From Flavivirga amylovorans (GTDB lineage Bacteria; Bacteroidota; Bacteroidia; Flavobacteriales; Flavobacteriaceae): a stretch of DNA of 64,000 bases. The notes under the pieces were generated by a model. That model worked only from the letters and a program-made list of their open reading frames with translations. It was not told where the DNA came from and made no database searches. The DNA is taken from NCBI RefSeq assembly GCF_030540875.1, contig NZ_JAUOEM010000002.1, positions 650,926 through 714,925 on the forward strand, written 5' to 3'. The translations under genes and the position numbers were made by a program. This document shows, one piece after another, positions 35,185-44,645 of the stretch; the stretch's first letter is position 1, and the number at the start of each line of letters is the position of its first letter.

Positions 35185-35979
35185 ATGAAAATAGCAATCA
35201 TAGGAACAGGGAATTTAGGAAGTTCAATCGCTAAAGGGCTTATAAAGAATAAGTCATTTACATCGTTGTATCTAAGTGATAAAAATACATCGGCAGTAAA
35301 AACTTTTGAGGAAGAACCTCATGTTACGATTACAAGCGATAACGCTAAAGCAGTTGAAGCATCAGATATTGTTCTTTTTGCATTACAGCCCAGACATATT
35401 GAAGGCGTATTGAAAGATGTTGCACCACTTATAAAAGCTGATCATGTGGTGCTATCTGTAGCTGCTGGTTACGAGATTTCAAGAATAGAAAGTATTATTG
35501 GAAGCGATAAAAATATCATTCGTGTGATGCCGAATACAGCAATCTCAATAGGGAAATCCATGACATGTCTTTCAGCGAATGATAAAGGCCAAGGGAAAAT
35601 TGAATTAGCAAAAAATATATTTAATCAGTTAGGAACTACCATGGTCATTCCAGAAGAACAAATACAAGCTGCTACGGTTATTTGCGCTAGTGGTATCGCA
35701 TTTTGGATGCGCTTGGTGCGTGCGACAACACAAGGCGCTATTCAATTAGGTTTTGAAGCACATGAGGCGCATGATTTGGCTGTACAAACTTGTTTTGGTT
35801 CTGCGAGTCTATTAATTGAATCTGGAAGACACCCAGAGCAGGAGATTGATCGTGTAACAACACCTAGCGGATGCACCATTGAAGGCTTAAATGCTATGGA
35901 ACATCAAGGTTTGAGCTCAGCCTTAATACAAGGTATCGTATCATCATTTGAAAAAATTAATCAAATTAAAAAGAATTAA
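35185..35979 (+). CDS. proC: Pyrroline-5-carboxylate reductase
   Basis: 264 residues from the ATG at 35185; upstream in-frame codons overlap repeat-like sequence. It performs the last step of proline synthesis. The Rossmann motif is AIIGTGNLGSSIAKGL, and the C-terminal signature includes VTTPSGCTIEGLNAME. It lies between argC and argD with a 1-bp gap to argD, so proline and arginine genes share one transcript. Confidence 0.95.
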   Translation: MKIAIIGTGNLGSSIAKGLIKNKSFTSLYLSDKNTSAVKTFEEEPHVTITSDNAKAVEASDIVLFALQPRHIEGVLKDVAPLIKADHVVLSVAAGYEISRIESIIGSDKNIIRVMPNTAISIGKSMTCLSANDKGQGKIELAKNIFNQLGTTMVIPEEQIQAATVICASGIAFWMRLVRATTQGAIQLGFEAHEAHDLAVQTCFGSASLLIESGRHPEQEIDRVTTPSGCTIEGLNAMEHQGLSSALIQGIVSSFEKINQIKKN

Positions 35980-35980
35980 A

Positions 35981-37126
35981 ATGCCATTATTTGACGTTTA
36001 TCCATTATATAATGTAACGCCCGTTTCTGGGAAAGACATTCTCGTTTATGATAACGAAGGAACCGAATATTTAGATCTTTATGGAGGGCATGCTGTGATT
36101 TCTATCGGACATGCACATCCAAATTATGTGGAGGCAATCACGAACCAAGTTAACACCTTAGGGTTTTACTCCAATGCGATTCAAAACCCATTACAAAAGC
36201 AATTAGCAGATAAAATTGAAGCACTTTCTGGGTGTCAAGACTACGAGTTGTTTTTATGTAATTCTGGAGCAGAAGCCAACGAGAATGCTTTAAAATTAGC
36301 GTCCTTTAAAACTGGTAAAAAACGTGTGGTGGCCTTTAGTAATGGATTTCATGGAAGAACATCTGCAGCTGTAGCAGCAACCGATAACAAAAGTATTATT
36401 GCGCCAATAAATGCACAACAAGCTGTAACAATCTTGCCTTTAAATGATGTTGAAGGTGTTAAAAGAGAATTAGAAAAAGGTGATGTTTGTGCTGTAATTG
36501 TTGAGTTTATACAAGGTGTTGGTGGATTAGATCAAGGCACTGTAGAATTTTTCGAACAAGTAGATGCACTCTGTAAAGCCAATAACACGATGTTTATTGC
36601 AGATGAAATTCAATGTGGTTATGGACGTTCAGGAAAGTTCTTCGCATTTCAACATTATAATGTAACGCCAGATATAATTTCTTTAGCCAAAGGGATGGGG
36701 AATGGTTTCCCAATAGGTGGGATTTTAATTCACCCAGATATTGAATCCAAATATGGTATGCTAGGAACGACCTTTGGTGGGAATCATTTAGCATGTGCGG
36801 CAGGTTTAGCTGTTTTAAATACGATTGAAGAAGAAAATCTTATTGAAAACACAAATAACATTTCTGAATATTTTATTGAAAAAGCAAAAGCTGTTCCGCA
36901 GATAAAAAACATAAAAGGACGAGGTTTGATGTTAGGTTTAGAATTCGATTTTGAAGTTGGAAATATCCGCAAAGCATTAATATATAATCATAAGATATTT
37001 ACTGGAGGCGCATCCAACAAGAAATTACTAAGGATTTTACCTCCATTAACTATTAAAAAAGAACACGTAGATCAATTTTTTGAAGCTCTTAAAAAGGTTT
37101 TAGAAGAAATACAAGAAACAGTTTAA
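35981..37126 (+). CDS. argD: Acylornithine aminotransferase (class III PLP)
   Basis: 381 residues from the ATG at 35981, one base after proC. It transfers an amino group to the acylated glutamate semialdehyde. The class III motifs are FCNSGAEANENALKLA-like (LCNSGAEANENALK), the PLP-contacting DEIQCGYGR (Asp about 208), and the Schiff-base Lys in ISLAKGMGNGFPIGG. It could accept acetyl- or succinyl-ornithine. The 173-bp gap before proA holds short repeats of the form CTGAACACT. Confidence 0.93.
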   Translation: MPLFDVYPLYNVTPVSGKDILVYDNEGTEYLDLYGGHAVISIGHAHPNYVEAITNQVNTLGFYSNAIQNPLQKQLADKIEALSGCQDYELFLCNSGAEANENALKLASFKTGKKRVVAFSNGFHGRTSAAVAATDNKSIIAPINAQQAVTILPLNDVEGVKRELEKGDVCAVIVEFIQGVGGLDQGTVEFFEQVDALCKANNTMFIADEIQCGYGRSGKFFAFQHYNVTPDIISLAKGMGNGFPIGGILIHPDIESKYGMLGTTFGGNHLACAAGLAVLNTIEEENLIENTNNISEYFIEKAKAVPQIKNIKGRGLMLGLEFDFEVGNIRKALIYNHKIFTGGASNKKLLRILPPLTIKKEHVDQFFEALKKVLEEIQETV

Positions 37127-37299
37127 ACTATAATATTATGAGATGTCTCAATCGTGATTCATATCGACATGACAAAGCCATATTAATAGTATTGAGTCAT
37201 TTCGACCAAAAGGAGAAATCACATAAGAAGCTAACGAATATAGCGAGACTGAACACTGAGACTGTAAGCTGAACACTAGAACAACTGAATACTAAAAAA

Positions 37300-38493
37300 A
37301 TGAATACCTTATTATCCATAGAAAAAAGAAACGCCGTACTACTTAAAATGGCAGTGCTTTTAGAACAAGAAAGAAATGCCATTATTACGATTAATAAAAC
37401 AGATTTAGAAGCATACGATGGGGATGATATTTCAATGTACGACAGACTTAAGGTGGATGATGCCAAGGTGGACGAAATGATTGCCTCAGTAACACATTTA
37501 GCATCTCAAGAAGATCCTGTTGGGGTAGAACGCTTTAGTTTTAAACATGATAACGGGATGCAGGTTTATAATAAAACAGCATCGTTTGGGACTGTGTTAA
37601 TTATTTACGAATCTAGACCAGATGTAACCGTTGAAGCGGCAGGTATTGCTTTTAAATCAGGTAATAAAATATTACTTAAAGGTGGTAAAGAATCTCTAAA
37701 GTCAAACTTAAAAATTGTTGCCTTATGGCATGAAGCTTTAAAGGCAAATGAAGCATCAACAGATTGGGTAGAGTATTTACAATTTAACAGAACAGAAACG
37801 CAAGCATTTTTAGAAAAACCAACACAGAAAGTTGATTTAATAGTACCTCGTGGCGGTGAACGTTTAATTGCCTTTGTGAAGCAACATGCAACCTGTCCGG
37901 TTATCATTAGTGGTCGTGGTAATAACTTTGTGTATGTACACAAAGAAGCCAATTTAAATATCGCCATAGACGTGATTATCAATGGGAAATCAAAAATATC
38001 GGCTTGTAATGCGGTTGATAAAGTTTTAATTGATAAAAACCTTCCTAATAAAGAGGCCTTCATAAAAGACTTAATTTCTAAATTAAAGGCATCTAATATT
38101 CAGATTTTAGGAGATAAAGCAACCTGTCAGTTTGATGAGATTGAAGCATTTGAATCTGATGATATTTGGTATGAAGAGTTTTTAGATTATAAGATTGTTG
38201 TTGGAGAAATAACATCGAATGCGGACACTATTGCCATGATAAATAAATATTCTGGCGGACACTCATCAGTTATTGTGACAACCAATGAAACTGAAGCTAA
38301 ATTATTTATGGAGAATGTAGATACCGCTGCCGTGTATCACAATGCATCTTCACGTTTTACAGATGGCGGACAACTGGGCTTGGGAGGCGAGTTAGCTATT
38401 AGCACCGATAAATTACACCAAAGAGGCCCTATAGGCTTGCAACATTTGGTAACTAATAAATGGTATGTTCATGGAAATGGACAAATAAGATAA
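37300..38493 (+). CDS. proA: Glutamate-5-semialdehyde dehydrogenase
   Basis: 397 residues of the aldehyde dehydrogenase superfamily. It reduces glutamyl 5-phosphate in proline synthesis. Family stretches are IYESRPDVTVEAAGIAFKSG, KGGKES, the catalytic Cys in ISACNAVDKVL, and HNASSRFTDGGQLGLGGE. It is followed after 2 bp by proB, the reverse of the usual proBA order. Confidence 0.95.
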   Translation: MNTLLSIEKRNAVLLKMAVLLEQERNAIITINKTDLEAYDGDDISMYDRLKVDDAKVDEMIASVTHLASQEDPVGVERFSFKHDNGMQVYNKTASFGTVLIIYESRPDVTVEAAGIAFKSGNKILLKGGKESLKSNLKIVALWHEALKANEASTDWVEYLQFNRTETQAFLEKPTQKVDLIVPRGGERLIAFVKQHATCPVIISGRGNNFVYVHKEANLNIAIDVIINGKSKISACNAVDKVLIDKNLPNKEAFIKDLISKLKASNIQILGDKATCQFDEIEAFESDDIWYEEFLDYKIVVGEITSNADTIAMINKYSGGHSSVIVTTNETEAKLFMENVDTAAVYHNASSRFTDGGQLGLGGELAISTDKLHQRGPIGLQHLVTNKWYVHGNGQIR

Positions 38494-38495
38494 CC

Positions 38496-39257
38496 ATGAA
38501 GAAAAAAAGAATATTACTTAAAGTTGGGTCTAATACACTTACCAAAGAAACTAATAATATTTCTAGAGGTAAGATTGAAGACATTGCAAACCAAATGGCA
38601 CAATTACAAGATACTTGTGAATTTATTATTGTAAGTTCTGGGGCGATCGCAGTAGCAAAACAGTTTGTAAAGTTGGAAAGTAAACAAAAAGATGTTTTTG
38701 TAAAGCAAGCCCTCGCATCTATTGGTCAGCCACATCTTATAAGGATTTATCAAGAGATTTTCAGAGAATACGGATTGCTAACATCGCAATGTTTATTATC
38801 CTATTCAGATTTTGAAAAACAGGAAAGCAAAACCAATATCGTAAATACTATAAATGTACTTGTTAATAATAATTACATCCCTATTATTAATGAAAACGAT
38901 ACGGTCGCTACCGACGAAATTAAGTTTGGAGATAATGATAAATTAGGAGCACTTACCGCGTCGCTTTTAAATGCCGATCTGTTTATAATAGCAACCAACA
39001 CAAATGGTATTTATACCAAAGAATCCATAGAAAATGGCACCCCAAAAACCATAGAACTCGTTGAAGACTTTGATCAATTAAAGAATCAAGTCGTAAACTC
39101 TAAATCTACTCATGGTACTGGAGGCATGCAATCTAAAATAGATGCCATTTCAGTAGCAAAAAAATCAAACGTAGAAACATGGATAGTAAACGGATTAGAA
39201 GATAACTTTATAACGAATGCTATCGAAAATAAAATTCCGTTTACCAAAATAATGTAG
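38496..39257 (+). CDS. proB: Glutamate 5-kinase, short form without PUA domain
   Basis: 253 residues from the ATG at 38496, two bases after proA. It phosphorylates glutamate for proline synthesis. The amino acid kinase fold shows RILLKVGSNTLT, IIVSSGAIAVA, INENDTVATDEIKFGDND and GTGGMQSKIDA. The C-terminal PUA domain of the E. coli enzyme is absent, as in many Bacteroidota. The stop overlaps a 34-bp palindromic repeat. Confidence 0.94.
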   Translation: MKKKRILLKVGSNTLTKETNNISRGKIEDIANQMAQLQDTCEFIIVSSGAIAVAKQFVKLESKQKDVFVKQALASIGQPHLIRIYQEIFREYGLLTSQCLLSYSDFEKQESKTNIVNTINVLVNNNYIPIINENDTVATDEIKFGDNDKLGALTASLLNADLFIIATNTNGIYTKESIENGTPKTIELVEDFDQLKNQVVNSKSTHGTGGMQSKIDAISVAKKSNVETWIVNGLEDNFITNAIENKIPFTKIM

Positions 39258-39289
39258 ACCTGTCAGGTTTTTAAAACCTGACTAGGTCT
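39256..39289. repeat. Interspersed palindromic repeat, family C
   Basis: Near-identical to 34035-34067 with one extra base in the right arm (ACCTGACTAGGTCT). It lies between proB and argF'. Confidence 0.7.
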
Positions 39290-39309
39290 AAAACAACAAC
39301 AATGAAACA

Positions 39310-40248
39310 ATGAAACATTACACCTCCATACACGACATAGATGACATCGATTCGTGGATTGCCGAAGCAAAAGCTATAAAACAAGACCCTTTAAAACACT
39401 TAGCATTAGGAAAAGATAAAACCATCGGGTTATTATTCTTTAACTCTAGTTTACGTACCCGTTTAAGTACGCAAAAAGCAGCATTAAATTTAGGGATGAA
39501 TCCAATTGTTATGAATGTATCTGGTGATGCTTGGGGTATCGAATTTGGAGATGGAACAGTGATGAACGGAACTACGGCAGAACATATAAAAGAAGCAGCA
39601 GCAGTAGTATCGCAATATTGTGATATTATTGCAGTAAGAGCATTTCCAACGTTGAAGGATAAAGAAAAAGATGAAAGCGAGCAGGTTTTAAAATCGTTTG
39701 TTAAATATGCGTCCGTTCCTATTGTGAACATGGAGAGTGCTACAGGACATCCATTACAAGGATTAACAGATGCGTTAACCATTTCAGAACACACTAAAGT
39801 TGCAAAACCAAAAGTCGTATTAAGTTGGGCACCACATGTTAAAACCTTACCTCATGCAGTAGCAAATAGCTTTACTCAAGCCATGCAAAAAATGGATGTT
39901 GAGTTTGTGATCACAAATCCAGAAGGTTACGATTTGGATCCTAAAATTACTGGGGATACTCCAATAATTCACAATCAAGAAGAAGCTTTTGCAAATGCCG
40001 ATTTTGTATATACTAAAAACTGGAGTTCTTATGTCGATTATGGTAAGGTTTTAAGTGAAGATCCTAATTGGATGATAACCAAAGACAAAATTGGTGACGC
40101 TAAATTTATGCACTGCTTACCAGTAAGACGAAATGTAGTCGTAGAAGATGCTGTTTTAAATAGCGATAGTTCATTAGTGATTCAACAAGCTAATAACAGA
40201 ACCTATGCAGCGCAATTAGTGCTTAAAAAATTATTGGAAAACTTGTAA
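39310..40248 (+). CDS. argF': N-acylornithine transcarbamylase, predicted N-succinylornithine type
   Basis: 312 residues. It carbamoylates an acylated ornithine rather than free ornithine. The carbamoyl phosphate site is NSSLRTRLS, and HCLPVRRNV is the C-terminal signature of the acylornithine branch. The segment GTVMNGTTAEHI has Ala90 where the Xanthomonas acetylornithine enzyme has Glu92 and the Bacteroides fragilis succinylornithine enzyme has Pro90. From memory of mutational work on these enzymes, loss of that Glu favours the succinyl substrate, so succinylornithine is predicted. Confidence 0.9.
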   Translation: MKHYTSIHDIDDIDSWIAEAKAIKQDPLKHLALGKDKTIGLLFFNSSLRTRLSTQKAALNLGMNPIVMNVSGDAWGIEFGDGTVMNGTTAEHIKEAAAVVSQYCDIIAVRAFPTLKDKEKDESEQVLKSFVKYASVPIVNMESATGHPLQGLTDALTISEHTKVAKPKVVLSWAPHVKTLPHAVANSFTQAMQKMDVEFVITNPEGYDLDPKITGDTPIIHNQEEAFANADFVYTKNWSSYVDYGKVLSEDPNWMITKDKIGDAKFMHCLPVRRNVVVEDAVLNSDSSLVIQQANNRTYAAQLVLKKLLENL

Positions 40249-40268
40249 CAGATTATTCGGATTACGAA

Positions 40269-40350
40269 TGTCACACTGAGCATTGCTGAAAATGAAAATA
40301 TATTTTTATTGAAAGTAGCTTGCGAAACAAGTCGAAGTGTCTATATTTCG
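40269..40350. repeat. Interspersed repeat, family B (paired copies)
   Basis: TGTCACACTGAGCATTGCTG at 40269 is followed by GCGAAACAAGTCGAAGTGTC ending near 40350, in the argF'-argB gap. A further copy is at 40388. Confidence 0.5.
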
Positions 40351-40387
40351 AGTCTTTCGACTCCGATCAAGGTAAATTAAAGTTGAA

Positions 40388-40412
40388 ATGTCAGGTTGAG
40401 CGCAGTCGAAAC
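40388..40412. repeat. Interspersed repeat, family B
   Basis: TGTCAGGTTGAGCGCAGTCG and onward, 20 bp upstream of argB. Confidence 0.5.
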
Positions 40413-40431
40413 CTAAATAAGATAAATTAAA

Positions 40432-41208
40432 ATGGAAAAATTATCCATAGTAAAAATAGGAGGCAACATTATTGAAGACGAAACATCTTTAAAGGCCTTT
40501 TTAAAACTATTTTCTAATTTAGAAGGAAAGAAAATCTTAGTACATGGAGGCGGCAAACGTGCTACATTGGTGGCATCTAAATTAGGGATTGAATCTAAAA
40601 TGATAAACGGCAGACGTATTACAGATGCCGAAACCTTAGAAGTCATCACAATGGTTTATGGCGGTCTGGTAAACAAAAATATTGTTGCTAAACTCCAGTC
40701 TTTAAATACCAATGCCATTGGGTTAACTGGTGCCGATATTAATAGTATAACCTCAGATAAAAGACCTGTAAAAGAAATCGATTTTGGATTTGTTGGAGAC
40801 GTTAAACGAGTCGCTCACGAATCTATAGATAAATTAATTCAAGCCGATTTTGCGCCTGTTTTTTGTGCGATCACCCACGATGGTCATGGACAATTATTAA
40901 ACACCAATGCAGATACTATTGCGTCTCAGGTAGCTGTAGGGATGAGCCATTTGTATGAAACATCTATTTATTATTGTTTTGAATTGAATGGTGTTTTAGA
41001 AGATATAAACAATAAGAATTCGGTAGTAAAACATATTAACTCAAAGACTTATAGGGAGTTATTAGAAAAAGGTATCATAGCTGATGGGATGTTACCGAAA
41101 TTGGAAAATTGTTTTGATGCGTTAAATAACGGAGTAAGTACAATTAATATGGGAAACACATCCATGTTAACCAAAGAAAATGATAATTTTACAACCATAA
41201 CTTTATAA
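40432..41208 (+). CDS. argB: N-acylglutamate kinase
   Basis: 258 residues of the amino acid kinase fold. It phosphorylates acylated glutamate. Motifs are VKIGGNIIED at the start, LVHGGGKRATLVASKLGI (substrate loop), GLTGADINSI, and the nucleotide/Mg region LLNTNADTIASQVA. A 1-bp gap leads to argE. The 183-bp gap upstream is filled with short interspersed repeats. Confidence 0.95.
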   Translation: MEKLSIVKIGGNIIEDETSLKAFLKLFSNLEGKKILVHGGGKRATLVASKLGIESKMINGRRITDAETLEVITMVYGGLVNKNIVAKLQSLNTNAIGLTGADINSITSDKRPVKEIDFGFVGDVKRVAHESIDKLIQADFAPVFCAITHDGHGQLLNTNADTIASQVAVGMSHLYETSIYYCFELNGVLEDINNKNSVVKHINSKTYRELLEKGIIADGMLPKLENCFDALNNGVSTINMGNTSMLTKENDNFTTITL

Positions 41209-41209
41209 C

Positions 41210-42277
41210 ATGACGCAACAAGAATTAACAAACGATGCCATATCACTTTTAAAAAAGTTGATAGAAACACAATCTTTTTCTTCAGAAGAAGATCAAACAG
41301 CATGGCATATAGAAGATTGGTTTAAGCGTTATGAAATCGATTATAAAAGGACGCAGAATAATGTTTGGGCCATTAATAAGTATTTTGATGAACGCAAACC
41401 AACATTATTGCTAAATTCCCATCATGACACCGTAAAACCAAACAGTGCTTATACTAAAGACCCATTTAAAGCCATTGTAGAAGATGGTAAATTATATGGT
41501 TTAGGAAGTAATGATGCAGGTGGATGTTTAGTGTCGTTAATTGCGACATTTACTCATTTCTATAATCAAGAAGATTTAAAATATAACCTAGTAATCGTCG
41601 CTTCGGCAGAAGAAGAAAGCAGTGGGCCAAACGGATTGAACAGTATGTTAGCTGTTATTCCAAAAATTGACGTAGCGATTGTAGGAGAGCCAACACTGAT
41701 GAATTTAGCAGTAGCCGAAAAAGGTCTAGTCGTTTTTGATGCAGTTGTATCGGGAACACCAAGTCATGCAGCGCACCCTAACGATGATAATGTACTTTAT
41801 AATGCTATTGACGTATTACAATGGTTTAAAGACTTTAAGTTTGAAAAAGGATCGGAAGCCTTAGGAGATGTAAAACTAACAGTAACGCAAATTAATGCAG
41901 GAAAGCAACACAATGCCGTACCAGCACATTTAGATTTAGTTGTTGATGTTCGTGTAAATGATGCTTACAGCAATGCTGAAATTGCAGAAATACTACAAGA
42001 ACAGTCACCTTGTAAAAGCATTACACCTCGTAGCTTACGTTTAAATTCATCAAGCATTCCTATAGATCACGATTTGGTTAAAGCAGGTATTGCCATTGGT
42101 AGAACAACCTATGGCTCACCAACACTATCTGATCAGGCGGTATTATCCTGTCCATCGTTAAAATTAGGGCCAGGAGATAGCACACGTTCACATTCGGCAG
42201 ATGAATTTATTTATGTGAATGAAATTGAGGAAGGTATTAAAATTTATGTTGAATTGTTGAATCGTGTAATCGTTTAA
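41210..42277 (+). CDS. argE: N-acylornithine/N-acylcitrulline deacylase (M20 peptidase family)
   Basis: 355 residues of the M20 metallopeptidase family. The metal site shows NSHHDTVKP (His and bridging context), GSNDAGGCL (bridging Asp) and ASAEEESSGPNG (catalytic Glu pair). It removes the acyl group, either from acylornithine or, given the acylornithine transcarbamylase in this operon, from acylcitrulline. It lies between argB (1 bp) and argH (36 bp). Confidence 0.92.
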   Translation: MTQQELTNDAISLLKKLIETQSFSSEEDQTAWHIEDWFKRYEIDYKRTQNNVWAINKYFDERKPTLLLNSHHDTVKPNSAYTKDPFKAIVEDGKLYGLGSNDAGGCLVSLIATFTHFYNQEDLKYNLVIVASAEEESSGPNGLNSMLAVIPKIDVAIVGEPTLMNLAVAEKGLVVFDAVVSGTPSHAAHPNDDNVLYNAIDVLQWFKDFKFEKGSEALGDVKLTVTQINAGKQHNAVPAHLDLVVDVRVNDAYSNAEIAEILQEQSPCKSITPRSLRLNSSSIPIDHDLVKAGIAIGRTTYGSPTLSDQAVLSCPSLKLGPGDSTRSHSADEFIYVNEIEEGIKIYVELLNRVIV

Positions 42278-42313
42278 ACAAATCAACCTAATAAACAAAT
42301 AAACATTAAGGAA

Positions 42314-43588
42314 ATGAAACTCTGGGATAAAGGCATATCAATCGATAAAAAAATAGAACAATTTACTGTTGGAAACGATAGAGAAATAGATATTCATATT
42401 GCGAAGTATGATGTTATTGCATCCAAAGCACATGCTAAAATGCTTCAAAAGATTGGCATTATAACTGTTGAAGAATTAGTTGAATTGTTAGGAGGTCTAA
42501 AGGTTTTAGAAAACCAGATTGAAAACGGTACGTTTGTTATTGACCCTCAATTTGAAGATGTACATTCTAAAATAGAATTCGAACTCACAAAATCGCTGGG
42601 TGAGGTTGGCAAAAAGATCCATACAGCGCGTTCTAGAAACGATCAAGTTTTAGTGGCTTTACACTTATATTATAAAGAGAATTTGGGTATAATAAAAGAA
42701 AAAACAAAATCCTTCTTTACCACACTTCTTGAATTAGCAGAAACCCATAAAGATAAAGTATTACCAGGGTATACGCATTTACAAGTGGCTATGCCATCAT
42801 CTTTTGGATTATGGTTCTCTGCCTATGCAGAGTTAATGATAGACGATGTATACTTACTAAATGCTGCCATTCAAACAGTAGACCAAAATCCGTTAGGGTC
42901 GGCTGCAGGTTATGGTAGTTCATTCCCTATAGATAGAGAATTAACTACCAAAGAAATGGATTTTTCTACCTTAAAATATAATGTAGTTGCTGCCCAAATG
43001 AGTCGCGGGAAAAGCGAGCGAACCATCGCTGCCAGTTTAGGTAGTCTGTCTAATACCATGTCTCGTTTTGCTATGGACATCTGTTTGTATATGAGCCAGA
43101 ATTTTGGTTTCATTTCTTTCCCAGATGAATTAACTACAGGGAGTAGTATCATGCCTCATAAAAAAAACCCCGATGTATTTGAATTAATTCGAGGAAAGTG
43201 TAATAAAATACAAGCTTTACAAAGCGAAATGATTTTAATAACCAATAATTTACCAAGTGGTTATCATAGAGATTTTCAGTTATTAAAAGAAAACATCATT
43301 GCAGCTTTTGAGGAAGTAAAAGATATTCTGGATATTTTTAATTATTCCATTCAACAAATCATTGTAAAAAATATAGATATTAATAGCGATCTGTACAAAT
43401 ACTTATTTACGGTAGATAATATAAACACCTTAGTTGTAGAGGGGCAAAGTTTTAGAGAAGCTTACCAGAAAATTGGTGGAGAAGTGCAAGACGGTACTTA
43501 TGTTCCAGATACCTCTAAGCATCATACACATGTTGGTAGTATTCATAATTTAAGTTTAGATAAAATACGAGCTAAGTTTCCTGATTAA
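42314..43588 (+). CDS. argH: Argininosuccinate lyase
   Basis: 424 residues of the fumarase/aspartase superfamily. It releases arginine and fumarate and is the last gene of the operon. The signature is GSSIMPHKKNPDVFELIRGK, with the catalytic Ser in its flexible loop, plus KIHTARSRNDQV and the PGYTHLQ/HLQVAMP region with the catalytic His. A short palindrome TGATTAATTTAATCA spans the stop codon region. Confidence 0.95.
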   Translation: MKLWDKGISIDKKIEQFTVGNDREIDIHIAKYDVIASKAHAKMLQKIGIITVEELVELLGGLKVLENQIENGTFVIDPQFEDVHSKIEFELTKSLGEVGKKIHTARSRNDQVLVALHLYYKENLGIIKEKTKSFFTTLLELAETHKDKVLPGYTHLQVAMPSSFGLWFSAYAELMIDDVYLLNAAIQTVDQNPLGSAAGYGSSFPIDRELTTKEMDFSTLKYNVVAAQMSRGKSERTIAASLGSLSNTMSRFAMDICLYMSQNFGFISFPDELTTGSSIMPHKKNPDVFELIRGKCNKIQALQSEMILITNNLPSGYHRDFQLLKENIIAAFEEVKDILDIFNYSIQQIIVKNIDINSDLYKYLFTVDNINTLVVEGQSFREAYQKIGGEVQDGTYVPDTSKHHTHVGSIHNLSLDKIRAKFPD

Positions 43589-43734
43589 TTTAATCATGCA
43601 CGATACATGTTCAAGTAGTATATTATATCTTCTGTATAGAAAAACGTGTGTTAAATTTCCTGAATAAAGTATTATTGCAATTAATATTAAGTAAATTGGA
43701 ATCTATTATATGAGTAAATAAAAAAATAGGTACA

Positions 43735-44601
43735 ATGAAAAAAGGACTGGTATTTCTTGGCTTTTGTTTAATAGTCTCTTTCTCAAGTTTTGCACAAACA
43801 GGAAAGGTCTTCGATAAATTATCTCACACGAGTAAAATCTTAAAAGGAGATCGAAACTTTGCCATTTACCTACCGCCAGATTACGAAACGTCTCAAAGAG
43901 ATTATCCTGTTTTATATTTATTGCACGGTGCTGGTGATGATCAAACAGGTTGGGTTCAATTTGGAGAAGTGCTGCATATTACAGATAAAGCCATAAAAGA
44001 AGGTAAAGCAACCCCTATGATTATCGTTATGCCTGATGCAAAAACGAAACGCTTAGGTTATTTTAATGACGCAAGAGGTGATTGGAATTACGAAGACTAT
44101 TTTTTTGAAGAGTTTATGCCTTACGTGGAAACGACTTATCGTATAAAAAGAGAAAAACGATATAGGGCTGTTGCAGGATTATCTATGGGCGGTGGAGGCT
44201 CTTTTATGTATGCATTACATCACCCCGAATTATTTTCATCGGCATGTCCGTTAAGTGCTTATACGGGTCCATTAACTGTTGGTGAAGTAAAAAAAATGGC
44301 AAAACAGTATTATAATTTAGAAATCAGTGATACCGATGCAGAAAAATATTTCTCAACACATAGTGCGTTACCACTTATAGAGTCCATGACCAAAAAACAG
44401 GTTGAATCTGTAAAATGGTATATTGATTGTGGTGATGACGATTTTCTATACGAAGGAAATAGTCTCGTACATATTGCGCTTCGTAAAAAAGACGTACAAC
44501 ATGAATTTAGAATTAGAGATGGCGGGCATACCTGGACGTATTGGAGAGAATCACTTCCTGATGTTTTAGAATTTGTATCGAATACGTTTCATCAGAAATA
44601 G
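43735..44601 (+). CDS. Secreted esterase, alpha/beta hydrolase (esterase D / feruloyl esterase-like)
   Basis: 288 residues with a cleavable signal peptide (LVFLGFCLIVSFSSFAQ). The alpha/beta hydrolase fold has the oxyanion stretch YLLHGAGDDQTGW, nucleophile Ser150 in AGLSMGGGG, a probable acid in DCGDDDFLY (about 235) and His in RDGGHTWTYWRESL (about 270). It resembles the carbohydrate esterase/S-formylglutathione hydrolase group (esterase-like, CE1-type). The gene is alone on its transcript or shares it with the small membrane protein 44 bp downstream. The substrate is unknown. Confidence 0.85.
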   Translation: MKKGLVFLGFCLIVSFSSFAQTGKVFDKLSHTSKILKGDRNFAIYLPPDYETSQRDYPVLYLLHGAGDDQTGWVQFGEVLHITDKAIKEGKATPMIIVMPDAKTKRLGYFNDARGDWNYEDYFFEEFMPYVETTYRIKREKRYRAVAGLSMGGGGSFMYALHHPELFSSACPLSAYTGPLTVGEVKKMAKQYYNLEISDTDAEKYFSTHSALPLIESMTKKQVESVKWYIDCGDDDFLYEGNSLVHIALRKKDVQHEFRIRDGGHTWTYWRESLPDVLEFVSNTFHQK

Positions 44602-44645
44602 AAAGTATATTTAAATATCATAATAAATAACTGAGGAGTATTTGA

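Noticed and set aside
37605-38063. Minus-strand open frame of 152 codons inside proA
   Set aside because: Complement of a clearly coding gene; no independent start context or family.
39318-39794. Minus-strand open frame of 158 codons inside argF'
   Set aside because: Complement of a conserved enzyme gene; composition follows the opposite strand.
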